Assembly (NCBI RefSeq): GCF_007754155.1
Contig: NZ_CP037423.1
Span: 5,300,865-5,364,864 of the forward strand
Direction of reading: 5' to 3'
Length of the DNA: 64,000 nt
DNA from: Stieleria neptunia
GTDB taxonomy: Bacteria > Planctomycetota > Planctomycetia > Pirellulales > Pirellulaceae
Shown here: in pieces, positions 50,672-59,650 of the stretch
Layout of the letters: every line of letters starts with the position of its first letter
Numbering within the stretch: position 1 is the stretch's first letter
Made by a program: the position numbers and the translations under genes
Notes under the pieces: model-generated
Database searches by the model: none
What the model was told of the DNA's origin: nothing
Seen by the model: only the letters and a program-made list of their open reading frames with translations

Positions 50672-51647
50672 CGATTTCTCCTACCAGCCAAACACAGGCC
50701 GCTACGGCTTGTCACACCAAACTTCCCAAAAACCTCAAAATGGAGACCACGATTAAAATCCATCTTCCGGAAGCACGTCATCGGCAAGGAAATCCTCGCG
50801 ACGTCTTGATCCTGTCGGGGCCGCAAAACCTGGATTCTACCTCCATCGATAGCGGAGTTGGCCACATCTCGCGGACTCAATCCGCTTGCGGAGCAGCTTG
50901 TACCCCGAGAGGGGTTGCAGCAAGTAGCCGGTGGTCGCCTTAGCGCACCACCGGAATCCCGAAATCGATTGCGGATCGACCCCGGACGGGGTCACAGCAT
51001 TCAGGCGCTGCAACCCCTTTTTGTGCAAATAATGGATATGTCAACCAATTCTTGAAATCTCTACTTTCAACGCAATGTGCGCGATCAATCCTTTGTACCG
51101 ACGAACGCGCACACCGCGTTATCGCAACATGCTGATGCGTCCCGAGATTGGGAAGTGAGACGCATCAAGAATAGGCGTCGTTGTTGAAAGGTGCACAGCG
51201 TTTGAGATGGATGCAGGCGTGCAAGAAGACATTTCTGTGTTGCCATCTCGACGATCAGTGGTGGTGCTCCATGCCTCGTTGCAACCCTGTCACCAAGCTC
51301 CTGCTACGGAACACATTGCTTACACGCCAGTGGAGGGCCTGATGCTAATTGTGTGTGCTCACGATCGAGGCGAATGCTCATTTTTAGGATGCGACATGTT
51401 GGCGAATGCCGTTAACGATCGAAGAATTTTCCGAAACGGCTCAAGTTGATATGGGCGAACATTTCACCTTGCAGGTCATTGCTGTTCGATTCGTTCACAC
51501 CGCCGCCGAAACACAGATTCTGCTGAATTGAATTTACGACACCGGTATGAGGTTTGCCTGGAGAGGTCAGGCATCGAAGAGTCAATTTGCACGTTGCTTA
51601 CCGGCTCACTCGAATCCTGCCTCCTTCACAATGCAAACTTTTAAGCG
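50672..51647. other. Long intergenic region between divergent ECF sigma and DUF1559 genes, with dispersed repeats
   Basis: Nearly 1 kb without a credible gene. It contains an imperfect palindrome at 50928-50954 (ccggtggt with accaccgg), a gene-poor middle, and at about 51275-51345 a stretch (caagctcctgctacggaaca) that looks like a worn dispersed repeat. An 80-codon ORF at 51207-51449 has no recognisable domain or ribosome-binding site. Promoters for the sigma-kinase operon and for the DUF1559 gene must lie at the ends. Confidence 0.6.
50928..50954. repeat. Short palindrome ccggtggt-accaccgg
   Basis: 8-bp perfect arms with an 11-nt loop. It lies in the sigma-upstream region among cgaccccggacggggtc-like sequences, which are themselves palindromic. 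Probably a dispersed intergenic repeat. Confidence 0.65.
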
Positions 51648-52718
51648 ATGAGAAATCTCACTCACAAGCGTTCCGCCTTCACACTGGTTGAGTTGTTGGT
51701 CGTGATTGCCATCATTGGCGTCATGGTCGGTCTGCTGCTCCCCGCAGTGCAAGCTGCCCGCGAAGCAGCACGGCGGATGCAGTGCTCCAACAACATGAAA
51801 CAGATCGGGTTGGCGATCCACAACTATCATGACACGTTTCGTCAAATGCCGGCCAACCATGGACTGCGAACCGATCTGCCGTCGACGGGACGTCCGCACT
51901 CGGGCGTTTCCTGGTTAACGGTGATTCTGCCACAACTGGAGCAGTCGTCGGCAGCGGATGCAATCATTTATGAAGGCACCGACTTCAGCGAAGACTCAAT
52001 CCTTCCCAACCGCAACTGGGAACTGATGTCTCGAACCAACGTTCCGACCTACAACTGCCCCTCCAGCGCCCTGGAACGATTTCGCATTCAGGAAACCAGC
52101 GACGCGACCAAAGACTTTGATCCGGATGCACCGGACACCTACGAAGTCCAGATTCCCGACTACGTCGCATCGGTCGGATACTACAACCCCCCGGGATCGA
52201 ACGTCTTCTCTTGGGATCGCTACTACGCCAACACCGCGACCTGGTCATGGGGATGGTTGCAAGACGATGGCTTCCTGTCGATGTTGAACAACCGTTTCCG
52301 AGAGCGTCGATTCTCCAGCGTCTTGGACGGATTGAGCAACACGATTGCGGTCGGGGAGCACGGTGCCTTCCTGCAGCACTTTGACGGCACTCAAGAAGAC
52401 TCGCGTCCCGGGCGTGGTCCGGGAGGCTTCTGGGCCGCTCGTCCGATGCACTATGCCTGGGGTGCCTTTCACGGCAAGACCGCCAATGTCACGGTGCCGC
52501 GTTATCCGAACAACAGCCTGTTTTCGGGAAACTGGACTCAGAACATGGAACACACCTTGCACAACGGGTTCCGCTCGCAGCACGTCGGCGGGGTGCAGTT
52601 CACCATGGGCGACGGTTCGGTTCGTTTCATCACCGACAGCATCGACTTTGACAACATCTTCACCGCATTGTGCGGTCGCTCGGACCGTTACGTGTTCGAC
52701 CAGGAGTGGGTGCAGTAG
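51648..52718 (+). CDS. DUF1559 protein with type IV prepilin-like N-terminus
   Basis: A 356-residue protein of the same family as the one at 37191. The N-terminus [20 protein letters not shown] is the prepilin signal, with Ala rather than Gly before Phe, which would change or weaken cleavage by prepilin peptidase. [20 protein letters not shown] follows and HVGGVQFTMGDGSVRFITDSI is the C-terminal family motif. A small lipoprotein gene follows in the same direction 54 nt downstream, so the pair is probably one transcript ending at the hairpin at 53233. Confidence 0.93.
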   Translation: MRNLTHKRSAFTLVELLVVIAIIGVMVGLLLPAVQAAREAARRMQCSNNMKQIGLAIHNYHDTFRQMPANHGLRTDLPSTGRPHSGVSWLTVILPQLEQSSAADAIIYEGTDFSEDSILPNRNWELMSRTNVPTYNCPSSALERFRIQETSDATKDFDPDAPDTYEVQIPDYVASVGYYNPPGSNVFSWDRYYANTATWSWGWLQDDGFLSMLNNRFRERRFSSVLDGLSNTIAVGEHGAFLQHFDGTQEDSRPGRGPGGFWAARPMHYAWGAFHGKTANVTVPRYPNNSLFSGNWTQNMEHTLHNGFRSQHVGGVQFTMGDGSVRFITDSIDFDNIFTALCGRSDRYVFDQEWVQ

Positions 52719-52772
52719 TCCATGCAAAGGATGACAGAACGGAATTCAACCATTACCAAACAGAGAACAACG

Positions 52773-53204
52773 ATGACGTATCATTCGACATTTCGCCGGC
52801 CGCTCCGCTGGGCGGCCGCCATCCTGGTCCTGGCGTGCCTGCAGACCGGATGCGATTCCTCACCCAAACTCGGTCAAGTCACCGGTGTTTTGACGATGGA
52901 CGGAGAACCGATCAAGAACGGCAGTATCGAATTTATCCCCAGCGCCGGCGGTCGACCGTCGTTGGCGCTGACGGATGAACAGGGACGCTACACCGCGTAC
53001 TACCTGCCCAACGTGCCGGGCGCTGTTCCCGGTAAACACCGCATCCGTTTCGAAATCGCCAAGGCAAAACCCGGCGATCCCGGACTGGTTCGTCCCAAGG
53101 GCAAGGGCAAACCCAAGGGCGAGGTCACACTGGAACCGTCGACCATCGAAGTCGTCGCCGGCGAAAACCAAGTCGACTTTAAATTGGTCGAAGCCCAAAG
53201 CTGA
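52773..53204 (+). CDS. Secreted lipoprotein with carboxypeptidase-regulatory-like fold
   Basis: A 143-residue protein from the ATG at 52773, with a signal and lipobox (ILVLACLQTGC). The mature part is a single beta-sandwich of the CarboxypepD_reg/transthyretin type: GQVTGVLTMDGEPIKNGSIEF, then LTDEQGRYTAYYLPNVPGAV and PGKHRIRFEI. A basic Lys/Gly loop (KGKGKPKGE) lies before the last strands. These lipoproteins often follow DUF1559 genes in planctomycetes. The function is unknown. Confidence 0.82.
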   Translation: MTYHSTFRRPLRWAAAILVLACLQTGCDSSPKLGQVTGVLTMDGEPIKNGSIEFIPSAGGRPSLALTDEQGRYTAYYLPNVPGAVPGKHRIRFEIAKAKPGDPGLVRPKGKGKPKGEVTLEPSTIEVVAGENQVDFKLVEAQS

Positions 53205-53232
53205 GTCCGCTGCCCAAACTCACTCCGATCCA

Positions 53233-53276
53233 CCGCCGCCCGTCTTCATGGTAGGACAGGGCGGCGGTTGTTTTTG
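53233..53276 (+). terminator. Probable Rho-independent terminator of the DUF1559-lipoprotein unit
   Basis: A GC-rich hairpin (ccgccgcccgtc pairing with gacagggcggcgg, one bulge) followed by ttgttttt on the plus strand, about 30 nt after the lipoprotein stop. Confidence 0.8.
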
Positions 53277-53394
53277 TGCTCGGTCGACTTGATGTTTGGG
53301 GCAAACGTCAACGAGGAGCTGCGGGCATCGTCGATTTGAAGAGTGATTGGTCAAAAAAGGGATTGGTCAAAATAGGCGGAAACAATCGGGCGGG

Positions 53395-56310
53395 TCAGTC
53401 GTCGAGACTTTCGATCAACGCCGCAACTTCCTCCGGAGTGATGTTGCGGCAGGCTGCTTGCAGCATCTCTCGGAAGTGTCGTTTCCCTTCGACGCCTGAC
53501 ATGAACCCGATGTTGCCGATCGGACCATAGCTGTCGGTGATCCATCCGCCCTCGGCATCATAGATGGCGTGAAAGGGAACTCCGACCCGTCGGCCATTGG
53601 CCAACAACGCGGCCACTTCGGATCCGTGTCGGTCTCGCACGTCATCGATTTTGACCAGCACGAAGTCTTTTGCAAGCACTTCGCGGTGATCGTCGATCCA
53701 GCGACTGAGTCGGAAACAGGGGCCACAGTAGCGTTGTCCGGTGCGAATCCAAACGCGACGATCGGTTTCAATCGCTAACTTGAATGCTTTGTCCCATTTC
53801 AATTTCGCGTCTTGCTGATCGGGCGCATGTTGTTCGATCAATTCGTCTGCCGCCGATGCGGCTTGGTCATCCTCGGCGTCGAACAAGGACCGCGTGAGTT
53901 CTTTTCCATTGACATCGTAGGCGCAAACAAAAACGACACCCTGGGAAACAGAGGGCCACTTCATTTGCTCGGCAAATTTTCGATTTCGGGGATCATTCAA
54001 GTCGTCCGGGGTGACATGCAATTGCATGAAGCTGGTGACTTTTCGCTGCCGTGAATAGTCCAATAAAGCGTCGTCGATGAATGCTTTCACGGTGGGGTCG
54101 TCAGTGTCGGCGACAATCACCATTTGACGATAGTTTCCCAGTTCACAATCGCGCTGGGTGATTTGAAATCGTTCGGCCAGTGTCTTTCGTTCGGCCGGTG
54201 ACTCTGTCGCCCCCAACCGTGTGACGACCTCCTCGCGTTCGTCGTCGGGCAACAGATAAATGGTGTCAATCGATCGAAATTGATTGGGGGCATGGTCGAG
54301 CGGATCGGTCCTGACCAAGATCTCTGTCTTGCACGGCAATGCATCGAAACGATAGCGTCCCTGCTGATTGGTGACTTGCTCAATCGAAGGCAGAAAAAAT
54401 GTGGTCGGGTAACCGCTGCCGAACACGGTGCCGTCGGAGACACGGATCGAAGCGCGGACCGGATGCCCCGCGACCGGCTGACCTTGTCCGTCAAGGACCT
54501 GGCCGCGAAACGACTTGGTCGGATAGAGTTGGATCTGAACCGGCTGCTTTAGATCGTTGATGACAACCGATCCGGCAAATTGTTTGTCGGCTGAAAACGC
54601 GACGGCGGCCAATTTGGTGGCCTTGGTTTCGAATTCAAATCTGCCGCCGCTGTCGGTCTTGAAGGAAAATTCGTCACCGGATTGCCCGTCGATGGCTCCG
54701 ATTCGAACGCTCGCGTCGTTCAGCTCGACGGCATCGCTCCACGGGACGATTGTTCCGCCAACCGCGACCGCTTTGGCGAGTTCTCGGTGAAGATGGATTT
54801 CGTTCTTCGCATCCGGCTCCACGACGATTTTTTGGTTCGCCCGCCAGTCGGACGACATCGCGTTGACTTCCAATTTGCCCGCTGGAACAAGCATTCGCAC
54901 GATTCCCTGACCGTCGGTGTGTCCGTCCGAGTCCCGTCCCAGGCTTCCCGATCGCTTCTCTCCGTTTTCTCGCCAAGTGAACGGATGCTTGGACCGGAAC
55001 AGCACACGGACGCCTTGCATGGGTGTCGCGTCATCACCAGCGGTCAAGCGAACCCGAACCGGAATTCCCTTGCCCAAGTTTAACGCGAGCGTGTTCGTCT
55101 TTTGCGAGTCTGATTCATAGGGAATCAAATCAATCGTTTGCGTGACCCATTGTTCATCGTTGACGTAGACACAATAGGTGGCATCGGGCAACACATCGGC
55201 CGTGAAGCTGCCGTCCGGGTTGGTCGTGGTAAAGACAAAGTCGATCCGCCCCTCCTCTTCGGCTTGAAACGTGCCGAGCCGGACATCGAAACCACCGCGG
55301 AACACGGCGTCACCGGAAACATGTCCAGCGATGGTTGCTCGACCGACCGACTTTTTCACCGTCATCTCAAATCGATTCTCCTCGAACTTGCTTTCGACCC
55401 GATGCCAGCCATTGTGGTGCAGGTCGACGTCGGTGTAGGGCGCGTCGATCTGTGGAAAATACGGATAGACCGCGACACCACGCTGGTCGGTAACCAAATC
55501 GACATCGTCGGGAGCCCCAATAAAATTGTATTCCGGCGGTGCGGTTGCGACCTGGAGATCAAGTTCAACGCCAGGGACGGGTTGTCCGTCGGTGTCCTTG
55601 ATCGTGATCGGACACGGTTTGCACTTGAACAGGTCAACCGTATGACTGGCCGCCTGCGGATCACGCATCGGTTTGCGAGAGAACTGGTATCCGCCGATCA
55701 GTTCTTTCTGCGACCAAGCGGTCACGGCCAACAGTTCTTCCTGCGGTAATAGATCCAACTCGGCGTTGCCATCATCGTCGGCTGTCGCGAACAATTCGAT
55801 ACCTCTGCTGACTTTCGCCCGCAGCTTGGCATTCGCGACGCCTTGACCGGCGTGTTGCAGCAAGAACGTGACGGAGCGACTGGGACGTTCGGCTTGCAGC
55901 GTCACGCCATCGATCACCCGTTGTCGCAATTGATTTCGAACAATCATCTCGTGGGCTCGGCTTCCGTCCCGGCAAGTCGCATCGATCACGATGCTGTACC
56001 AGCGGTGTTTGTTCACCGGCAGCCAGACTTCAAAGCCGCCGTCTTTGACATCGGGCGTCAACGTCTCAAACACCTGATCGTTGTAAGTGATGTTGATCCG
56101 CACCGCCGCGTCATGGACCGATTGACCATCTTTGTCGTTGATTTTGCCGCGGAGTCGCATTTCCAGGGTGTCGCCGCTGCCTCGAATCCAATCGGGCACA
56201 CGCTGCGTGCCATCGCCATACGTCGGCACCGCGGTGAACGTCAACGCGATCGCCAACGCGGATCCCAAGACGAAAACGCCCTGGATGATGGATGCTTTTC
56301 GGTTGGTCAT
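53395..56310 (-). CDS. Large secreted protein: beta-sandwich repeats plus C-terminal thioredoxin-like domain
   Basis: A 971-residue exported protein. The start at 56310 (MTNRKASIIQGVFVLGSALA) has GGAAG nine bases upstream; the frame is open to 56346. The first ~620 residues have at least three or four CarboxypepD_reg/CnaB-like beta-sandwiches, with phrases such as ITIKDTDGQPVPGVELDLQV, GQVLDGQGQPVAGHPVRASI and VTNQQGRYRFDALPC. The last ~120 residues are a thioredoxin-like fold with CGPC (RTGQRYCGPCFRLSRWIDDH), VPFHAIYDAEGG and RHFREML. A middle segment also has Trx-like features (QMVIVADTDDPTVKAFID). It may be a periplasmic disulfide or thiol protein anchored by its sandwiches. The architecture is unusual. 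Confidence 0.8.
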   Translation of the reverse strand: MTNRKASIIQGVFVLGSALAIALTFTAVPTYGDGTQRVPDWIRGSGDTLEMRLRGKINDKDGQSVHDAAVRINITYNDQVFETLTPDVKDGGFEVWLPVNKHRWYSIVIDATCRDGSRAHEMIVRNQLRQRVIDGVTLQAERPSRSVTFLLQHAGQGVANAKLRAKVSRGIELFATADDDGNAELDLLPQEELLAVTAWSQKELIGGYQFSRKPMRDPQAASHTVDLFKCKPCPITIKDTDGQPVPGVELDLQVATAPPEYNFIGAPDDVDLVTDQRGVAVYPYFPQIDAPYTDVDLHHNGWHRVESKFEENRFEMTVKKSVGRATIAGHVSGDAVFRGGFDVRLGTFQAEEEGRIDFVFTTTNPDGSFTADVLPDATYCVYVNDEQWVTQTIDLIPYESDSQKTNTLALNLGKGIPVRVRLTAGDDATPMQGVRVLFRSKHPFTWRENGEKRSGSLGRDSDGHTDGQGIVRMLVPAGKLEVNAMSSDWRANQKIVVEPDAKNEIHLHRELAKAVAVGGTIVPWSDAVELNDASVRIGAIDGQSGDEFSFKTDSGGRFEFETKATKLAAVAFSADKQFAGSVVINDLKQPVQIQLYPTKSFRGQVLDGQGQPVAGHPVRASIRVSDGTVFGSGYPTTFFLPSIEQVTNQQGRYRFDALPCKTEILVRTDPLDHAPNQFRSIDTIYLLPDDEREEVVTRLGATESPAERKTLAERFQITQRDCELGNYRQMVIVADTDDPTVKAFIDDALLDYSRQRKVTSFMQLHVTPDDLNDPRNRKFAEQMKWPSVSQGVVFVCAYDVNGKELTRSLFDAEDDQAASAADELIEQHAPDQQDAKLKWDKAFKLAIETDRRVWIRTGQRYCGPCFRLSRWIDDHREVLAKDFVLVKIDDVRDRHGSEVAALLANGRRVGVPFHAIYDAEGGWITDSYGPIGNIGFMSGVEGKRHFREMLQAACRNITPEEVAALIESLDD

Positions 56311-56470
56311 TGCAGAATCTTCCGAGGGTGAATCAGTTTGTCCCAAGACTCAAATGGACCTGTATAACGCACGTCCCAACCGGACTGCAAGTTTTGGGGC
56401 AGCTTTGCCCCCCCGCGAACAACCGGGCGTTGGAGCAGAGCGGCACCAGCCCTCCGGTTCCGCGCAGGTG

Positions 56471-56657
56471 TTAGCGGAACGGCGTGAGCCGTCCGTCGAT
56501 TGAGTCGGGATCTACTGAGTCAATGGTGAGCCGCTGGCCGTCAGGCCTCGGGCAGCGTCGCAGTGCCCGGCCGCTGACCCGCCCGCGGCTCACAAGAACA
56601 ACAGCCCGCCAGCCGTCCGGTTCCGCGAGACCGGAGGGCTTGCGCCCTGCCGCTAAC
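56471..56657. mobile_element. Composite palindromic element, R1 arms enclosing R2, copy C
   Basis: Left arm ttagcggaacggcgtgagcc... (56471-56495), R2 unit 56521-56593, right arm 56631-56657. The arms are more diverged than in copy A. The right end continues into attcactgcgacg, a weak match to the 13-bp terminal repeat of copy A. This nested layout suggests that R2 went into an R1 unit or that both travel together. Confidence 0.7.
56521..56593. repeat. R2 palindromic repeat, copy C (compensatory pair)
   Basis: Outer stem gtgagccgc (56526-56534) with gcggctcac (56585-56593), inner pair gtcag with ctgac. Compared with copies at 36498 and 61989 (gtaag with cttac), an A-T pair has become C-G on both sides of the stem. 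Confidence 0.88.
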
Positions 56658-56838
56658 ATTCACTGCGACGCTGGGCAACTGAGTTGCCGCAACGGCGCCA
56701 GCGGCGCAACAACCACGAGGGTTTTCCCCATACCGTCCGGCGTTTCACCGCAATCCCGCAGTTCAATTGATCGAGGTGGATAGTCCTGAACTAGATTTGC
56801 GTACGCGCCCTAACAGACGCGGATTGATGTAATCGTCG

Positions 56839-57846
56839 ATGAAAGCACTTCGTGAAAAGATTGGAAAACGTTGCATGACTCGCCAAACCATGACCGGTTC
56901 GAGCACCATTGAGCGAATCGAGGCGTTGATTGACCGCCCTGAATTGCTCCATTCCCCTCCCGAAGTGGCGCAATCGCTGCTACAGCTGACCAAAAACGAT
57001 GACTTCAGTCTGCACGAAATTGTCGATTGCATCCGGGCCGATCCGGCGATGTCCAGCCGCGTGTTGCATGTCGTCAACTCCTCGCGTTACGGGTTGAAAA
57101 CGTCGGTGACCAACCTGCACCAAGCCGTATCGCTATTAGGCGAACGAAGCGTTCGCTTGATCGCGATGACGTTCAGCATTGCCAACGCGTTTTCGACCGG
57201 CGCCGCGCGTGAGCTGTACAACGACTTTTGGCGACAGGCATTGACGACCGCAGCGGCAGCCCGCCGACTTGCCGTCCACTTGGACGGTGTGGATCACAAC
57301 GATGCCTACACGACGGGGCTGCTCAGCCATCTGGGCACGCTGGTGTTTGCACAGGTCGAAGGAGAAAAGCACCTGTCGCTGTACCGGAGCGCCTCAGGAC
57401 AGCGTCTGGTTCATTTAGAACGACGAGAATACGACATTGATCATGTCGACATCGGGGCACGCGTCCTGTCCAAATGGCAGTTTCCCGACGTGATTTGCGA
57501 TGCCGTTCGAACCCATCTCAACCCGGACCTCGAAGATCCACTCGCGGTGGCCGTCCACGGCGGCACGCTCATCACCGACGCACTCTGGTACGCCGGAGAC
57601 GAATCGATTGCGGCCTGCCGCGGATGGCTAAAAGACCGATTCAATGTCACGATCGACGAATTCATTGAATTGGCCTTGGAGTGTCGCGACGAAGTTCAGC
57701 TAGAGCTGGAGGTTTACGGTGTCGACGCGGACATGCCAGTCGACCCAGAGGAGTTATTGGAACAGGCCCGCCAACGGTACATGGAATCATCGCTGACCAC
57801 CGCATTGGACTTCGATTCGTACGGATCCGTGTTCGGCGAAGACTGA
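56839..57846 (+). CDS. HDOD-domain signalling protein
   Basis: A 335-residue cytoplasmic protein. The HDOD fold (modified HD domain, no full HD motif) runs over ~35-260: PPEVAQSLLQLTKNDDFSLHEIVDCIRADPAMSSRVLHVVNSS in pieces, then GERSVRLIAMTFSIANAF, YTTGLLSHLGTLVFAQ and DIGARVLSKWQFPD. The HD metal residues are replaced, so no phosphodiesterase activity is expected. HDOD proteins act in regulatory and chemotaxis-like contexts by binding partners. The C-terminal tail (VDPEELLEQARQRYMES) is helical. ATGs at 56875 and 56890 are possible alternative starts. It is not near the chemosensory operon. Confidence 0.9.
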   Translation: MKALREKIGKRCMTRQTMTGSSTIERIEALIDRPELLHSPPEVAQSLLQLTKNDDFSLHEIVDCIRADPAMSSRVLHVVNSSRYGLKTSVTNLHQAVSLLGERSVRLIAMTFSIANAFSTGAARELYNDFWRQALTTAAAARRLAVHLDGVDHNDAYTTGLLSHLGTLVFAQVEGEKHLSLYRSASGQRLVHLERREYDIDHVDIGARVLSKWQFPDVICDAVRTHLNPDLEDPLAVAVHGGTLITDALWYAGDESIAACRGWLKDRFNVTIDEFIELALECRDEVQLELEVYGVDADMPVDPEELLEQARQRYMESSLTTALDFDSYGSVFGED

Positions 57847-57867
57847 TCGTAACCGGCGGCATCGGGT

Positions 57868-58329
57868 TCATTCCCGAGCCTTTTCCAACAATCGGCTCAA
57901 CTCTTTGAGTTCCGCGCGGGTCAGGTGTCCCATCAATTGTTTGTGCAGATCACCGACCGGGCCGTCCATCTTCTTCAGAACGGCACGCGCCTTCTTCGTG
58001 ATCTCGACAAACACGACACGGCGATCTTCGGTACTGCGCCGCCGACTGACCATCGACTGTTTTTCAAGCCGGTCGATCAATCCCGTGATCGCCGGAACCA
58101 CTTGAATCATCCGTTCGGCGATTTCCAAACACGGCATCGGCTTGCCTTCGCCCCGCAGAATCCGCAGCACGTTGTACTGGGACGCCGTCAACCCGAACTG
58201 GCGGAACAGACGACCGAAACGGTTTTGGAGCTGGTCGCTGGTCCGCATCAGGTTCAGCAACGCCTCCTGCTCGGGTGACGCAAACGGTTTCTTCTTCTTC
58301 AACTCTCGCTGTAACCGGCCGCCTGTCAT
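57868..58329 (-). CDS. MarR-family transcriptional regulator
   Basis: A 153-residue winged-helix regulator. Core elements are NRFGRLFRQFGLTASQYNVLRILRGEG, then CLEIAERMIQVVPAITGLIDRLEKQ, VSRRRSTEDRRVVFVEITKKA (the DNA-contacting wing) and HLTRAELKELSRLLEKA. The ATG at 58329 has GAGAGG upstream and starts before a basic KKKK stretch; 58380 would add 17 poor residues. The antiporter gene lies upstream on the same strand, 67 nt away. Its ligand is unknown. Confidence 0.92.
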   Translation of the reverse strand: MTGGRLQRELKKKKPFASPEQEALLNLMRTSDQLQNRFGRLFRQFGLTASQYNVLRILRGEGKPMPCLEIAERMIQVVPAITGLIDRLEKQSMVSRRRSTEDRRVVFVEITKKARAVLKKMDGPVGDLHKQLMGHLTRAELKELSRLLEKARE

Positions 58330-58396
58330 GATTGCCTCTCGCGGATCGTGTTGGATTGCGGCGTTTAGTTTACACGTCAAGCGATGGCGGAAACAA

Positions 58397-59494
58397 CTAC
58401 GCGTCGGATTCAGTCGCAGATGACTCGCGTCGATAGCGGACGACTCCGACCCCCAGCGTGATCACGGTCAGCGGAATAACGAACCCGATCATGACGATCG
58501 AAAAGGCGCGATTGACGGCGGGCACGGTCGCCGCGGTGACCAGGTATGCCGTGTAGGCGACGTAATACGCAAGAAACAGACCGCCTTCCCAGCGGGCGAT
58601 CAGATGACCAGTAAAGAAGATCGGTAAACAGGCCACTGCGACCGCGACCATGACCGGGAGATCCAGTTCAATGGCGGTGTTCGAAACCGCAACGCCCTGG
58701 GTGGAAACGAGGGACGATATCCCCAGCACGCCCATGATATTGAACAGGTTGCTGCCGACCACGTTTCCCACCGCGATGTCACGTTCCCCACGAATCGCGG
58801 CCACGATCGATGTCGCCACCTCGGGAAGCGAGGTCCCCGCGGCCACAATCGTCAGCCCGATCACCAACTCCGAGACTCCGAATTGTCTGGCCAACAGCAC
58901 CGCCGCGTCCACGAACCAGCGGGCACCCAAGACCAGCAACGCGAGTCCGGCGATCAACACCAACACGCTCAGAAATAACTGCCCCGCGGAGTTCCTCGCC
59001 GGCCTGGTTCCATACTCCGCTTCGTATTCCGCCATGATTCCGGCCTGTTCCTTGCGGCCTTTGATGACGGCCAATGCCTCGTACCCGATCAGCCCCGCGA
59101 CGAGTATCACTCCGTCGACTCGGCCGATCCGTCCATCCAGGGAAAATGCCAACACTAGCAAGGACAGGCCGATCATCAACGGCACATCAAAACGAATCAG
59201 TTGTTGAGAGACTCGCAGCGGGATGATCAGGGCCGACACGCCCAGGATGAACAGCACGTTGAAGATATTGCTGCCCAAAACGTTTCCCATCGCCACATCA
59301 GGCTGTCCACGCAACGTGGATTGCAGACTGACGACCAACTCCGGCGCACTGGTGCCGATCGCGACCACGGTCAGCCCGACCACCAGCGGTGAGAGTCCGA
59401 CCGCGAGCGCCAACTTCGATGCCCCACGCACCAACAACTCCGCCCCGATCGTCAGGAGGACCAACCCCATCACAAGAGAGAAAATGGTGACCAA
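58397..59494 (-). CDS. Calcium/sodium antiporter, YrbG family
   Basis: A 365-residue inner-membrane exchanger with about ten helices. The two alpha repeats carry the exchange signatures: VGLTVVAIGTSAPELVVSLQ with NVLGSNIFNVLFILGVSAL in the first half, and IGLTIVAAGTSLPEVATSI with NVVGSNLFNIMGVLGISSL in the second. The glutamates in GTSxPE are the expected Ca2+/Na+ ligands. It follows the YrbG architecture with an intracellular loop carrying charged residues (~145-175). It is divergent from the ggt gene, with 156 nt between them for promoters. Confidence 0.93.
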   Translation of the reverse strand: MVTIFSLVMGLVLLTIGAELLVRGASKLALAVGLSPLVVGLTVVAIGTSAPELVVSLQSTLRGQPDVAMGNVLGSNIFNVLFILGVSALIIPLRVSQQLIRFDVPLMIGLSLLVLAFSLDGRIGRVDGVILVAGLIGYEALAVIKGRKEQAGIMAEYEAEYGTRPARNSAGQLFLSVLVLIAGLALLVLGARWFVDAAVLLARQFGVSELVIGLTIVAAGTSLPEVATSIVAAIRGERDIAVGNVVGSNLFNIMGVLGISSLVSTQGVAVSNTAIELDLPVMVAVAVACLPIFFTGHLIARWEGGLFLAYYVAYTAYLVTAATVPAVNRAFSIVMIGFVIPLTVITLGVGVVRYRRESSATESDA

Positions 59495-59650
59495 TGAACT
59501 TCCTTGGAAAGGGTGCGATCAAACGGCAGTCGTTGTCTGGGAGCATCGCATCGATCTGGCAAGATCGACTAAATCGACAGGCCGATCGCCCGCCGTGCTG
59601 TTATAGTTTAGCGACGGTCAATGACGGACGTACTTTGGAGAGGTGGAGAC

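Larger units (their letters stand above)
56311..56838. other. Divergent intergenic region with R1/R2 repeats
   Basis: Between the thioredoxin-tailed gene (minus) and the HDOD gene (plus). Promoters for both must lie at its ends. The centre (56471-56657) is a composite repeat with R1 arms around R2; a related fragment lies at about 56440-56462 (ccagccctccggttccgcg). The last ~150 bases have no recognisable structure and should hold the HDOD promoter. Confidence 0.65.

Noticed and set aside
51207..51449. 80-codon plus-strand ORF in the sigma/DUF1559 intergenic region
   Set aside because: No ribosome-binding site, domain or neighbour support, and it overlaps sequence that resembles a worn repeat.
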